The position numbers and the translations under genes were made by a program. This document shows, one piece after another, positions 1-14,367 of a DNA stretch of 64,000 nt (the first letter of the stretch is position 1; each line of letters begins with the position of its first letter). Under the pieces are notes generated by a model. It searched no databases and had not been told where the DNA came from. It saw only the letters and a list, made by a program, of their open reading frames with translations. The DNA is from Perkinsus olseni (Eukaryota > Perkinsozoa > Perkinsida > Perkinsidae). Location: positions 62,001 to 126,000 of the forward strand of contig JABANP010000029.1 of assembly GCA_013115135.1 (NCBI GenBank), given 5' to 3'.

Positions 1-3000
1 GCGACCCACACCGTCTACGAAGATCCGGCGTCTACCTCTTGGACCGCCAGCACTAGGAAGTACGGTCATCCGTGCCGTATTCCTGTGGCTTCTACTGGCA
101 ATGGAGATCCGGTTGATGCGAAGCTATACACCAACAACCACCTTATTGTGAACCCTCGTTCGTTGATGCCTGGTGAGACCTACACTGTCATCTTCGACAA
201 CGGTACCGTGATTACGAATGACAACACGATGAAGGTGGACACGTTCACGTTCACTGCTACTTTGAAGCAGTCGGTGAACTGGGGTGCATCCACCAGTGAT
301 GCGGCTCGTGATACCATGTCCCCGAGGATCTGCTGCTACGTGGCCTCCACTACTAATTGGGCTACTTCCCTTGCCTCCATCTATGCGATGAAGGAAGCTG
401 GGTATGTCCACTACAGCCAAACCTTCATGACCACCTTCCACGGACCAGTGCGTCTGGGTCATGGTGACTTCCACATGAAGTGCCAGGTTGATGGTGTTAC
501 TACTCCCAAGGTTACGGTGAACGCCCAGGATCGTGACCAGGTCATTCCCCGTGGTCTCAAGCTCTTCATCGACCCTCGTGACCCAGTTGATGGTAAGGAC
601 AGTCTATGGGTTCCTGAGGATGGCACCACCCCGAGATGCTACTGGGAAGCTGATGCTGATGCCGTCATTGGCCTTCCTGCTGGTACTCAGATCTCCCCCT
701 TCTTCCAGGTTGAGCTCGGTGACAGGCGTGCCCCTGTTCTCTTGGATGTGAAGCCCTACGCCAAGGCTGGCTGCACTGCTACTTCCGACCCTCCTTGTGT
801 GACACAGAGTGCTCTCGCTGGTGGCTATGGTGGCCGCAGCCTTCACTACGGCAAGGCCAATGCTGAGGATGCCTTCATCACTCTGACCTTCGACGAGATG
901 GTTAAGTTCGGTCCCTGTGACATCACTCTTTCCAATGCGGGAGCTGTGAACGCAGAGCTCGGCCGCACTGAGTTCGTCTGGGACTTGGATGGAGTCACTA
1001 CCTCTGAGCACAGTGCTGGTGTCTGGTCTGTCGGCAAGTCTGCCTTCTCCAGTGTCACCAACAACTTCAACGTCATCCCTGATGTTACTGTGGCTTCCGG
1101 CGGCGCTGCTGCGGAGTCCAAGTGGCTGTCCGTGCGTCTGTTCGACCTTCAGAAGGCTGAGACCAACACTGAGTCTGGAACTGGTGCTTCTGGTACTGCT
1201 TGTACTGCGACCTATCCCTCGGGAACTGAGACTGGATTCTGCTCTCACAACATCCAGCGTACTTACCAGCTCGTCCTTCAGCTCCCCGGCACCAAGCTTG
1301 CTCCTCTGGCTACCCCTTGGAACTTGAAGATCCCTCACTGCGCCTTCTACGATTGGGCTGTCGAGGCTACCAACGCCAAGGAGGCCAATGGAGTTGTCTC
1401 TGGTCACGCTGACTTCATCCAGGGCGCTGACAAGGTTATCACTGTTCCCATCAAGATCAATGATGACATCTATGCGCCTAACATCACCTACTCCCCCTGT
1501 GGTCGTGGCTCAAGCAGTGCTCCTCAGGGCCGCAAGGTCATGGGTCACTGCTTTAACTTGGCTGGAGTCGAGCCGAGTGTCGGCACTCCGTCTTACTACG
1601 AGTACCCTCAGCCTATTGGTACTTTCGAGTTCCAGGGCCCCATCACTGGTCTCATCCCCACCAACACTACCGGTGCTGGTTATGACCGCGGCGTTGCTGC
1701 TGATGCCGTTGCTCAGGGTTACTGGTTCCCGTTCAACAAGGCCATCAAGCAGACTGTACCAGTCATGTTGGAGTTCGATGAGGATATCACCATTGATGGC
1801 AACAAGAAGTGCATTGTCAGCCAGGCAATCATGACCGATACGGCCAACTCTGACTCGTCCAGGATCATGACCTCTGAGCTCTACACTGGTTATCAGAGTG
1901 GTCGTAAGCCTACCAACCCCATCCCGGATTACCACATCTACGCCCAGAACTACACCGCTGAGAGCTCCTTCGACTATGGTTGGAATCACAGTGTTCTGAA
2001 GTACCCCGCCTGCGAGTGGAATACTCGTCACACCTACGGAGCCTGCAGGGACAACAACTCTGATGTGATCATGAGCAAGTACGCTCAGTCCTACACTTGG
2101 TTGAAGTCCGCCACCTGGAGCGACTACAAGCCGGACTCGTCCACTACTGGTGACACTGCTGATGGAACCACTGTGAGCGAGACTAGCGCCAATGCCTTCC
2201 AGAACATCAACTACTTCACCATGGGTGACACCAACTTCGTCCAGTATAACGGCTCTTACAGCTACTGCGTCAGTGCTGCTACTCAGGCTGCCTCGGACTT
2301 CTCGGGAACTCAGTCATGCGCTACCAGCGTTACCCGTTATCGTCTGTTCTTCTTCCTCCAGTTCACCCCCATCACCGCCTACAAGCGCGATGGTCACACC
2401 TACTACAGGTCGGTGTTCCGTCTTAAGTGTGAGGCTGGTGCCTTCAAGGATGCAGCGGGCAACATTGCTGATCAGACTGGTGTGGACTACCGCTTCACGT
2501 TCTATCAGCCTACTGCTGAAGCTGCCTTTGATGGTCTCAACTCGTACCCTGTTGTCGGTGGTGCCAACAACAAGAACTGTACCGACTACACCACATGCAC
2601 ACAGACCAGCGACGCCAATGGAGGCCCCTCTGTCACGAATACCTCCAACATTATGTGGTCGTTCACCCAGCCTGTGACCTTCCAGCCCTTCTCCCCTGGT
2701 GATGGCACTGAGTGGGGTCACAAGTTGGTCAACCGTGAGGGTCCTGGTGATAATGCTATCGACTGGCGCAATAGTCATGAGGGCAACCACTACAGCCGCG
2801 GTAACCTGTCTGGTGCAGTTACGGGCAATCAGCTCCGCGCTGTCTTCTTCAATGGTACTGTGAAGAACGGTACCATCCAGGCCGGTCATCGTTGGTACAT
2901 TGATGGCAGTGGCGACTTGCAGTTTGGTGAGCAGTTCTCCCGTGGCTTCAACACCATTGGTGAGTTCTGTAACAACACCAACAAGGTTGGCCACGTGATG

Positions 3001-6000
3001 GGCTCCGGTGTCGAGGCTGCTTATGTCCACTTCTGTGAGAAGGATGTGTCACTCTCTGACTTCGCCATCTTGTCTGCTGATAACAAGAAGATGATCTTCT
3101 CCACCAAGATGAACCGCATCTCCGAGCACAACACTGGTTCTTACGACCAGGCGAACCGTCAGGGTGATACCTGGGCTAAGTACATCGGGTTCTATGCCCC
3201 CGAGGGTCTCTTTGGTGTTGGACAAGTTCACAACTACACGTTCTGGCAGAACCGTACTTCCACCAATGCCGCCTACAGGCAGAGCTGGGGTCACGGTGTC
3301 GACGCTGACATGTACTACGAGTCTGGTGGTGAGAACTTCCTGATGACCTCTCATGGCCTCGGGTACAATCATTCTAAAGCTGCCTATTACATGTCTCCCG
3401 ACAATCCGTTCAACCATCAGACTGGTCTCGACAACTACGTCGATGAGTTCCACGTCATCTATGGTTTCTTCAACCCTGCCTTGGGCAGCCTCTACGACTT
3501 GAAGCCGGAGGTGCTCATGGTCCTTCCCGGCGCTCGTCTTAACTACGGTTTGATGAACCCGGACGGAATGGGCTATCGTGAGAAGAACGACTACTACTCC
3601 ATCAGTGACAGTCCTCTCGCGGCTGGCGGACCTGTCGGTGCCTCCAGTGATTACCTCCACATGGACTACAGGTCTGGCTTCGGCTATGATGTGGACCCTA
3701 TGGACCCAACTGCCCTCCCATCTCGGAGTGATGCCAACACCAAGGCCGCTCGCAAGGCTTTCCAGCAGGTTCTCACCGGTCACCCGAACCAAGGATTCTC
3801 TGTCGGTTTGATCATGTCTGATGCCGTCCAGCTGTCTCAGCTCTCGACGAAGTCCATCAAGATCTACGACTGTGGTGAGTACGTTCGCATGTACGGCACC
3901 ATCGTCAACGAGCCCAACTGTAATGAAGACTCTGCTACCAAGACCGCTTCTGGCAACTGGGCCTCTGATGATACCTATACTCAGAGCAGCAAGTTCCTTG
4001 GAACCTTCTCTGCTGGCGCTGGCAAGACTGCCGACAATGCCCCTGCTACTTTGGTGTACGAGGTCACTGCTGATGGCAAGTGCAAGAACTCGCTGTCTGG
4101 CAACTCTCAGTGTGTCGCTGATACCAATCCGGTGTACATCTCGATGAACAACTCCATCGGTCTCAACCTTCTCGTTGATATGGTTGTTGTATCCACTCCG
4201 TGGTACGTCAACTTCACTCACAGCCACAAGTACACCATGGTCATCGATGACGAGGTCTTCTATGCCAACCAGTCGTTCACCAACGCTGGTGATACTACGA
4301 AGACTGCCAATATCAAGCACACTGGTCTGACTCTCAAGTCTAACGGTGAGCCCCAGGCTGATACGTCCTCTTTGATCGGCTCTAGGATCACTCCGTGGTA
4401 CATCCGAGCTCACGAGCCTCAGATCGTGAAGGCCAAGCTCGACCCTGCTGATGGTGCTACTATGGTTCCTCGCAGTGTCCGCCCGAAGATCTGGTTCAAC
4501 ACTGCCATGCTTCACGCTGATAACCTCAACAAGGCCATCCCGTACGAGACTGGCATGCCTCAGGATGAGTTCCACAGCCTCAAGCCTACCTTCAACCAGG
4601 ATGCTACTGGCCAGACTGATACTCCTACTTACGAGTTGGTCAACCACACTACCAGCGCCTACTGCACTGGTCTTATCTGCACGCTGTATCACACTCACCA
4701 GAAGCCTTACTTCGATCTCGACCAGTATGTTGACCAGTTCACTGGTGGCCGTGACTACTCGCTGACTATTCCTGATGGTCTCTTGTACGACAGTAACGGT
4801 GAGGAGGTTTTCCGTGGTTTCCCTCGTCCGGATGCCTATGTCCGCACTGCCAGCAGCGACGTCGCTCAGTCCTACACGTTCTCCACTGAGGATGAGGATA
4901 CTGTGGACCCTACTCTGCTGTACTGCTGCGTTGTGTCCCGCGAGCCGACCAAGTTCGCCAAGGACCAGTGTGACAACGGCTACTCCTTCGGCTCTCAGTC
5001 GCAGAATATCACCACCAAGAGCGGTGCTTTCAAGTTCAAGTGCGTCTTCAGCGAGCCCGTGATGTTCTCTGATAGCCGCTCTCGATACTTCAGCGCTAGT
5101 TCTGGCGCTTGCACGCTCAAGAACGATGGTATGATTGGCGACGCTTCTGGTGCTGTAGGCTCGGAGGTTCCCGATCGTGTTCGTGCTGGCAAGGCTCTTG
5201 ACTGCAAGATCAAGCATCACTCTCTGGTCGTGACCACTGCTGAGAACCTCGACCCCGGCACCAACTACACGTTCTATCTTGATCACAAGTGGATCAGGGA
5301 TTACTCCAACAACAAGCTGGATCTCTCTTTCAACGACAACATGACTATGATCGAGTATTGCGATCCTAGCCTCCTCTTGCCTATGGACCAGTCCTACTGC
5401 GCTGACGGTTCTTCTAACCGCATGCCGCTGACCACTGAGACTGTCCTTGCTGAGACCGTCACTGATGACAGCCTCCGTGCTCCGTTCAGGATTAGCAACA
5501 GAACTATGTCGTACAAGACCTACAGCTTGAGGTTCACTACTGGAAGCGACATACAGCAGGAGCAGTGCTGGAACTGTGACAATGCCAACGACTGGAACAC
5601 CGCTGATAGGGTCTACGCCTCCCATGCTAATACTCTGCAGATCAACGGTTTCGACATCACCACTGCCGACTCCGTCTTCACTGGTGCTCGCACCAATGCA
5701 TTCGGCTGGCCCGATCTTCATGTGACTAGTCAGAGTTCTGCTCCTTCAAGAGGGTCTGCGCCTTCCACCAGCGCCATTGGCCTTATGGAGACGAGCTTCT
5801 ACCCCAATGATCGTGTGCTCCTCCGCTTCAACAGGCCCATCGTGCCCTACCTTGATGCTGATCAGACTGACGCCTCTGGCCTCACTGAGGAAGACTGGTC
5901 TGCCGCTACGAAGATCGAGATTCAGGACTGTGGTCCCGATCATCAGTGCAACTCTGGTCTTGTTATTGGTGGCGCCACCGCCAATACCTCTCTTGGTACC

Positions 6001-9000
6001 TCTGCTGGTTACTCGAGGACTGCCACTTCTAAGTTGGAGGTTGTGTATGGTTACGACTCCATCTATCTCAACCCTGGTGGAGCCACTCCCCTCTCCTTCC
6101 TCCCCGGTCACAAGTACCGTGTCACGGTTCCCGCCAAGATGGTGAAGATGTCCTCTGAGTACACCTACGGTGGCAACATCAACCCGAACGGTCAGTTCAT
6201 CGGCAGCGTCCCCAACTACAAGAGGCAGTTCGTCGAGTTTGTTGTCTCGACTGCTTCTGAGGATAGGCGTATCTATTCTCCTCTTGGTGAGTCGATCCTG
6301 GCCACCCAGTACCTCAAGTCTGGTGTGACCGGTGCGTCCCAGGACAACTATGCCATCATTGATAAGGCTTATGATGATGCTGCTAACATCAACACTGCTG
6401 ATTTCATCAACAACATCGACTCCATCAAGGCGTATATCCTGCTGCCTTCTTGTGAGAACTTGGTTGCCACTCTGTCTTCTAGTGCTACTGATCCTGGCAC
6501 TACTGCCCTCAGTACGACGAAGGTCACTTCTGGTGTCACCACTGACAAGTACGTGTGGATCTTCTTCCCGGAGAAGGTTCAGGCCAATACTGAGAACAAC
6601 TACTACGCTGTCCACCTCAACCGCACTGTTGGCACTCCCAACAATGGCGACGATGGTGACGCTGTGTACGAGATCGGTAGCTCAGGCATTCAGGTGACTA
6701 ACGGTTACTACCTCAGCTTCCAGTTGAGCGGTGCCTCCAACATCCGCCACAACGGTCTTCAGTACTCTCTCGGTATTGCCAACGGTGCTCTCTTCACCGA
6801 CGGTGGTATGAAGCGTGGTACTTACCCCAACGCCAACCCGGCTGGTGCCGCTGCTGCGAGCCCCATGGCTGCTTGGCAGAACCTCGGCATCAGTGATGAG
6901 GTGAAGCCCAAGTGGATCTACTGGCACAAGGATGGGCAGTCTCACATTGGTATCTCCCAATGCTTCAAGTTGAAGATGGCTTCCTATGAGCAGGCTGATC
7001 AGGTTGACACAACCAAGCCTGTCCTGAGAGAGACCTTCCCCTCTAATGGCACGCTTGATGCTCATCCTTCCACTATGATGTTCCTCGACTTCTACGACAA
7101 CTCCAGCTCTCTCGCTGGCGCCACTGCTTCGAGCGATGTGGAGCTTTACGAGTGCAGTACCAAGGTCTGCGATGTTGACATGAAGGCTCGCCCTGCCGGT
7201 GTCCACGCCGCTGCCACTTTCCAGCACTGCTGTGATGTCAGCTCTTGTGCCTCTTTCGGTAAGATTGAGACTCGTGCTGGTGTCGGCAAGTGCAGTGGTA
7301 ACCTCGTCTGCGAGCACAACGAGGACATCTTCGTGCAGCCTTACGTCGAGAGTGGTGGTGAGACTCGCACTCGTGTCTACATGAAATTCGCCAGCACTAG
7401 CGAGAAGAAGGCACTCAACAGCGGCAAGTGCTACAGCATCCGCGTGAAGGCCGGTTTGGTTTCTGATGCCGCTGGTAACCTCAACGACGCTGTCACTGAG
7501 ACAACCGGCTATGCTCAGTACTGGTTCCGAACTCAGAGGCTCGCTGCTAGCAAGCTCGACTTCACGCAGCCTTCTGTCGTGTCTTACGAGCCTGCTAAGG
7601 ATGCTACTGGTGTTGAGAAGTACCGAGCTCTGTCGGTCACTTTCGACCGTGCTGTGAGGCTCGACTCTTCTGTTGTTGGCACTTCGTCGGTGTCGACTAG
7701 CGTCTATCTGCGGTCCTACGATCCGCACTACGATGATGCTAACAGGCCTGCGTCGTCTGTCCTGCCGGCTGGCAAGAAGATCATCAACTGTGACGTTGCT
7801 GCTCAGGGATCCGAGACGGAGACTATCATTACTAGTGGTGAGGACTATACTCGCCGCCATGGTGGTCCCGTACAGCTGAGCGACGATGGCAAGACCCTCC
7901 GCGTGTTCCCTCAGGGCTTTGCTAATGACAACCGAGTCTACTGTCTCATCATTGCTGACAACGCCATCATGGATGCGTCCTCGGGTAACTACTTCGGTGG
8001 TTTGAAGTGTGGTGACTACTGCTTCACTGTCGCGCCCTTCACGGGTAACGAGGAGCCTCGTCTACTTGACCACTTCCCTCGCGATCAGCATGATATGAGC
8101 GTCAACGATGTCATGAGCGTCGATGGCAACCACTGGTACATGTTCGACAGAGATGTCAAGCCTGGCACCGGCAAGTTCTACTTCGGTATGACTAGCGCCG
8201 CGTCGGGAGCTTCTACTAAGGTTGAGGTGCTTGCTGACTCCGATCCTGCTGCTCCTTCATCCGCCGCTGTGGGCTCTCAGAACTACCTTGGCCGCACTCG
8301 CTTCGAGGGCTCTCGTGTCTTCGTGTGGCGTGATGGTTCTCAGAGGCACGGACAGCCCGCTCTTGGTTACGAGGCCACTGCCGTTGCCAGCTCTAGCGGC
8401 AAATACGCCAGTGCCCTCACTGCTCAGACCGACTACCGCGTGCAGATGGAGTTCTCCAACACTGTGCCCGAGGCTTCTGACTGGCCCAATGTTCTCAAGC
8501 CCATCTTCAGGGAGGAAGTTGGTACCAAATACATGCACGGCCTCTTCGATGCTTACGCTGCTGAGACTCCCGCCCCCGGTGGAAGCCTTGACTATCAGCG
8601 TGCTGAGGCAGGCTCTGGATACTGCAATGGTACTCTCTTCCGTATTGGTGGCACCACCTCTACTGGTGTCGTTGGTGAGGTCTGCAAGTCTCGCGATCAC
8701 GGCGTGTCATGGAATTGTGATACAGTTCCCGGCATGGCCCGCAAGAACCCTCAGATCCTCTGCACACGCGACTACCTCTACGTGGTCGGTGGCGCTACTG
8801 GCGCTAGTGGTATTGTGAGGAGCGCTGATATGGGCGCTACCTTCACTGCCATTGGTGATGAGGGCTTCGAGATCACTAGCATCCCGAGTGAGGTTGACGG
8901 TATCTGGCAGTACGGTCCCGAGTTCCCGTACTCTGGCTTCGAGGGAGCCGCTGCTGGTGTTGTTGCCGACTGGAAGGTTGTCGTCTGCGGTGGTGGACTT

Positions 9001-12000
9001 GAGAAGTGCTGGAAGTGCGCCTCTGTCAACTGTGCCCACTGGGAGCAGGGTGGCAAGGTTGCCGAGCAAGTTAGGGACCGAGTTGGCGGCCGCATGTTCG
9101 CTAATGGTCACGGCGACCTCATCCTCATCGGTGGTACCACCGCTGCTGGTGTTCCTTATTCTGATGTGTGGAGGTCTCGTGACGGTGGCGATACCTTCGA
9201 GCAGCTCACTGCCAACATCGCTTCGGATGGTGTTGACAAGACTGGTGTCTCCTACACGTTCGCTCCTCGCATGGACTCCTGCCTTGTGCAGACTGGTGAC
9301 GATACTCTCCACATCATTGGTGGTCGTAACGACTCCGTCTCTTCCACTGCCACGATGTTCCAGAATGATTGGTACACATCTTACCCGGGCAGGTTGGACT
9401 ACTACGACAGCAACTTCGCCGCTGCGAACGAGCACTACATCGGTTCTGGTGATGCAGCCACTCAGTACGCCGCCCGCCCCACTGTCGTTGGTGCCTCTCC
9501 TCACTGGAAGCAGAAGCGCAGCATCAAGGATGACGTTGTTCTCCGCTTCAGCGAGATGCTCCATGACGGGAAGAAGTACTTGCCCAGCCGTCTCGTCTGG
9601 GTCTGCCGGGGCTCTTCGCGATGCTCGACTACTCTTGGCACTGCCTCCGCTGCAACAACTGCTGGTGGGACTTACGTCGCTGTGTGCAACGTGACCCAGA
9701 GTGGCCCTCTTGGTCGTGGTTGCTGCCAGAAGGTTGGTGTTTCCGCTGACACTGTTCCACGCCCGATCGTCGGTTCTGGTGCCTCGGCGTCTTACTTGCG
9801 CATTGGCGACAACAGTAAGAGCACCATCGGTCAGAGCGAGTACTTGTCTCCTAGCTCGTGTGATTTTAACGCGTACACGGAGATCAGAGGCAACACTCTG
9901 AGCATCAAGGGCCTCAGCACTTTGAGCACCATGAGCGCCGCTGCTGACGGTGATGACATCACTGTCTTCGTCCCCGAGGGAAGTGTCTTCGATCGTCATG
10001 GCAACACCATCTACAGTGGTAGCATGCCCGATCCTGCCTCTACGACCTATACTGAGTCCAGTACAGGCCCTACTGGTGGCGATGGTTTCGAGTACTACTT
10101 CCAGGCTGGGGTGGAGAGCGGTGTTGTCACTATCGGTGGCAGCTACCCTGAGCACGCCACTACTCAGTCTGCTGCAACCTCCATCACTGCGCTTGATACC
10201 AACTTCGTTATCAAGTTCAACACTCCTGCGCAGAAGTACTGGAACCAGGTTGGGAAGTATCTCACGATCACCTCTCAGCTCGGATACTCTAGGGCTACTG
10301 AGATCAAGATCGCTGTTAACGACTCTGTTATGGTTGACAGCAGGACTGCCCTCTTCCACCTTGGAAGCAAGAGACTGGTCCCTGGCCACAAGTACACTGC
10401 CACCCTCTCGGCTAACAGCTTTGTCCCGAGCTCTATGGTGAACCTTCCTCCCTTCAGCATGGGCGATAACCACGGTGGCAAGGCGAACGCTCAGTACTCC
10501 TTCACTTTCTTCACTGTCCCGAAGATCGCTGATCAGGCCTACGTCTACGGTGATGATACTGTCGGTGTCGTTGGCAGCGCAGCTGACTCCTACCGTGCCG
10601 CTGTTCCTGCTCCGGCTTGTGCCGCTACCGAGGCTGGTTGCAATGTTGCCAACTTCTCCACCTCTGGCATGTCGGATGCTACCGCACCTCTCGCTGTTCT
10701 GGACAAGATGACGTTCCCTGCGAACATGGCCACTGATGTGCCGCTGCCCACAGCAGCGGACTGCAGTGCTCCTGCTGAGGGTACCTTCTGCCTCAACTTC
10801 CAGGTTGCCTTCAACCAGCACATCAACTTGAGCCATGCTGGGTATTTCGAGATCCACAATGGTTCTGCCACTCAGACCCAGACTCAGGCTGGTTGGCTCT
10901 CGAGCGCTTACTACAAGATTCCGGTCACTGACGTGATTGCTGACGAGGCTAACAACGTCACCTGGTTCCAGATTTCATCGGAGGCTAACTTGCAGGCGGG
11001 CACCTACTACGAGATCTACATCCCGAGTGGTGTCGTCACTGACTACAACGCCCCGACTGTGAACACTGGTGCGTTCAAGGTTGCCTTCCGAACATTGGAC
11101 ACCAGTGCTCCTGCTAGCTTGCCACAGGTCGCTTATGCCTCGGTGTCCATTCCGGAGATCGGCTACTTCAAGACCGACATGGACATTGCTGCTTGCGCTG
11201 CGGCCACTGCTACTGACGCTAACAGAGCTCACTGCGTGCCGGCCTACAATGGTCTCGATAAGCACTTCGACTTCATCTTCACCGAGCCAGTGGCCCAGGT
11301 TGAGGAAGTTGACGGCGCTATCGGTTTGACCCTCTTCTACGGCTCCTACGAGAGTGTCACTTCGCCTCAGTACAAGGCTGCGTTCGACTCTGGTCATGTC
11401 AGGGTCACTGTGGCTGATGCTGATATCGCTAAGGGCCTCACCTTGTCGGACACCTGCGTTGAGACCACCGACGGTTGCCTCGCCACCATCGACCTTCGCC
11501 TCCCCAACCGCTTCGTGCAGAACAAGGCTCAGAGTGATGCTTGCGCTGCTGATGGCACTTCTTCTGCTTGTGATGCTGGCTTCTACAACGGCACCACGGG
11601 TAGCAAGGCCATCACCTTCAAGACGTACTACCCTGTTCCGGCAAGCACTGTCGGGCCAGAAGTACGGTGCTGGTGCTGGTGTTGGGTTCTATCCTGCTGA
11701 CCAGGCGACTACCAACTACCACACTATTAGCCGCGACAGCGCTATCCATGTCGAGTTCTCGAAGGAGGTTTTCAAGGGTCTGGACACTGCTACTATCGAG
11801 GTTGCTGCTACCCACTCTGCCTACAACAGCAAGACCTACCAGGTATCCGATCCTGAGATCGAGACTCACGGCAGATACCTCGTCATCCGCCACAAGTTGG
11901 CTCCCTGGCGAGAAGTATACCGTCAGTCTCACCAACAGCACGGTCCGTGACGTTAATGGCTACCTGAACACCTTCGGTGTTGGTGATGTCACCAGCAAGC

Positions 12001-14367
12001 TCGACCGCACGTCCTTCGGTGTAGCCCCGCTCATCAGATTCCGTCAGAACTTCCAGACGGCCTCTTCTGATTCGGGCTCGGAGACCTGCGACTACGCTGG
12101 CACTTCGCCTCATGATTCCGACCGCTGCTGAGTGCATTGGCTTCACTCCTCGTGCTGCCTTTGGTACTTGCGTCGCTACGCCTGACAACAGGATCGTGGT
12201 GGCTGGTGGTCACTGTGTCGAGTGCGGCTCCTTCAACCGCCAATGGGATGCTAAGGGCACTAAGCTCGCTCTATCTGGCTACACTGCGGACATCTCTAAC
12301 AAGACCTTCTCCATGGCTACCTACAGGCAGAGTCATGCCGGTACCGGGCCTGGCGCTTGGAAGATCTGCGATGACTCCTGCAGTGATACTGAGCTGACCG
12401 ACTCGAGAAGCGTTCTCTTCCGTGAGGCGTCCATCACCGGTCTGCCTGTCAGGAGTCAGGGTGGTGCTCCTTCTGGTTACTCGCGAAGGTTCTTCAACGA
12501 CAAGATGATGCCTCGTGGCAAGACCACTCTTTCTGTCTGCTCTCTCAACCAGTGCATGGACTGCATTACCGGTCCCAAGGACTTCAGCACCTGCGCTGCC
12601 GAGCATGTTACCCCAGCATTCTCGTCCGACTCCTCCGACTTCTTCCAGGTCGCCAACGGACAAAACGTCTCGTTCGCCTGCTTGCCCGGCTACCACGTCT
12701 CTGGTCAGCCCCAGACTGTACGCGAGTTCAGCTTCACTTGCCGAGCCTCGCAGTACGACTACAAGTGGGAGTACCCGAAGGAGTCTGATCAGGGAGCCTG
12801 TGCTGAGGGACCTTCCAACATCACTTGTGTTGAGAACTCGCCTCCTTGCGCCGCCCCTACCGATGCCACTGCTTACGACTTGACCGACTTCGACAGCCTG
12901 ACCTCGGATGCTGATGCTAGCATCTCTCAGAACTGTATGAAGGGTGACATCCGCTACAACTCTAAGTGTGCCATCAAGTGCCCTGTCGGCTACAACTTGG
13001 GCGGTATTCCCGGTTACAGCACCACTGCTGGTCTCAAGTGTATGTCTGACGAGAACGGAAACTCTGTGTTGAGAGTCTTCGACATCGAGAATCCCACTGA
13101 GGGTGGCCCACTCACGTCCGCATGCAAGCCTCTCACTTGCAGTGCTGATGAGATTGCTGCAGCCTTCACCGAGGAGATCCGCGCCAACCAGATTCTCCAG
13201 CCTGGTGGCCTTACTGGTGGTACTGAGTGTGGTGTCCTGTCGAGCACCAACAAGTACGGTGAGTCTTGCTTCACTGAGTGCAAGACTGGTTACTTCAACG
13301 CCAATCCGGACAACCGCGTCAGCTTCTACTGTGCTTGTGAGGACGAGTCTTGTACCAAGCTCGTGTATCGTGAGCAGCAGCCGACTGACAAGGATATCAC
13401 TGCTGGTGGTGCCGACTTCGACGTCTTCAGCAACAGTTCGATCTGTATCCCGAGGACCTGCCCCGCTCTCACTGAGGAGGATCTCAGGGCCAACGAGGTC
13501 CTTGGTGAATCCAACTGTACTAATGTTGGACTGCCTCAGGAAGTGTGCGAGACCTCATGTGCTGAGGGCTACACTACTAGGGTGACAATGCCTGAAGCTA
13601 CTGCTGTCGATCGTGTCTGCAGGAACGTCTACGACGCTGCCAGCGACACGTGGGCTATGCAATGGGCACCAACTGCTCGGTGTGTGAAGATCCCCACTGA
13701 CGAGGACAAGGTCAGCGTCAGCAGTCGTCAGGCCAACAGGTTCACTCAGAAGCTCAGCATCGGCTTCAAGGTGGATCTTGGCACACAGACTAAGGAGGAG
13801 TACTTCGAGGATAAGAAGGACAGCATCAGTGACTCTGTATGCTCGGCTATCGCTCAGACGGCCTTCGGTGACTTCACTCCATGCATGCAAGACTTCGCAG
13901 CAGGCATCACCGCCTACGAGGACTTCTGCACAGACGTCTGTACCGCGTGTATGTCCTGTGATGTCTCCTTGGGTGCTCGCCGCACTCTCCGTGAACGCCG
14001 TCGACTCGCTGAGGGTGACCTAAGCTTGGACGTCACTTACGAGGTCGAAGCAACTCCGGAGACCCTTGAGGACTACCAGGCCGGTGCCGCGGCTCTCGAC
14101 AGCGATCCTCAAGTTGCCCAGGCTCTCCAGACGAACATGGCCAGTAACTTGAACTTGGCCGGTGTTCAGGTCTCGGAGGTGTCTGTCGATGCCGAGCCCG
14201 TAGTGATGGTTACGACCACTTCTACTACCGCTGCGCCTGTATCCACGACGCCTGCACCTGAGGACGACGATGGCAGCAACACTGGTGCCATCATCGGTGG
14301 CGTCATTGGTGGTCTTGTTGGTATTGCCGTTATCGCCTTTGTTGCTATCAAGGTATTGAAGAAGTGA
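1..14367 (+). CDS. Giant type I membrane protein with Ig-like repeats (5' partial, three frame slips)
   Basis: The frame is open from base 1, so the true start lies outside the window; no intron is seen in 14.3 kb. About 4,790 codons are visible. Many repeats of roughly 200-300 residues carry the SbsA/Big_5-like signature (for example LVPGHKYTATL, FLPGHKYRVTVP, SDAAGN). Around residues 2870-3120 there are kelch-like IGG/VVGG strands and Asp-box motifs (SRDHGVSW, SADMGATF, SRDGGDTF). After 12.1 kb come Cys-rich, sushi/EGF-like repeats (ECKTGYF, CLPGYHV), then a Thr/Pro stalk, a Gly/Ile/Val transmembrane helix near 14280-14350 and a short KVLKK tail. Likely a surface adhesin or receptor; the ligand is unknown. 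The frame moves by +1 near 11653, 11903 and 12118, so the gene is either mis-sequenced there, decaying, or recoded. Confidence 0.85.

Noticed and set aside
85..87. GTG at 85 as the start of the giant protein
   Set aside because: The same frame is open back to base 1, and a eukaryotic nuclear gene is unlikely to start at GTG; the gene is simply cut by the window edge.
3049..5721. 890-codon open frame on the minus strand
   Set aside because: It is antisense to the giant gene and arises from its codon composition (third-position bias); it has no recognisable domain.
11640..12125. Tiny introns as the explanation of the frame changes in the giant gene
   Set aside because: No GT...AG pair of a plausible size restores frame without deleting clearly coding sequence; single-base slips fit better.
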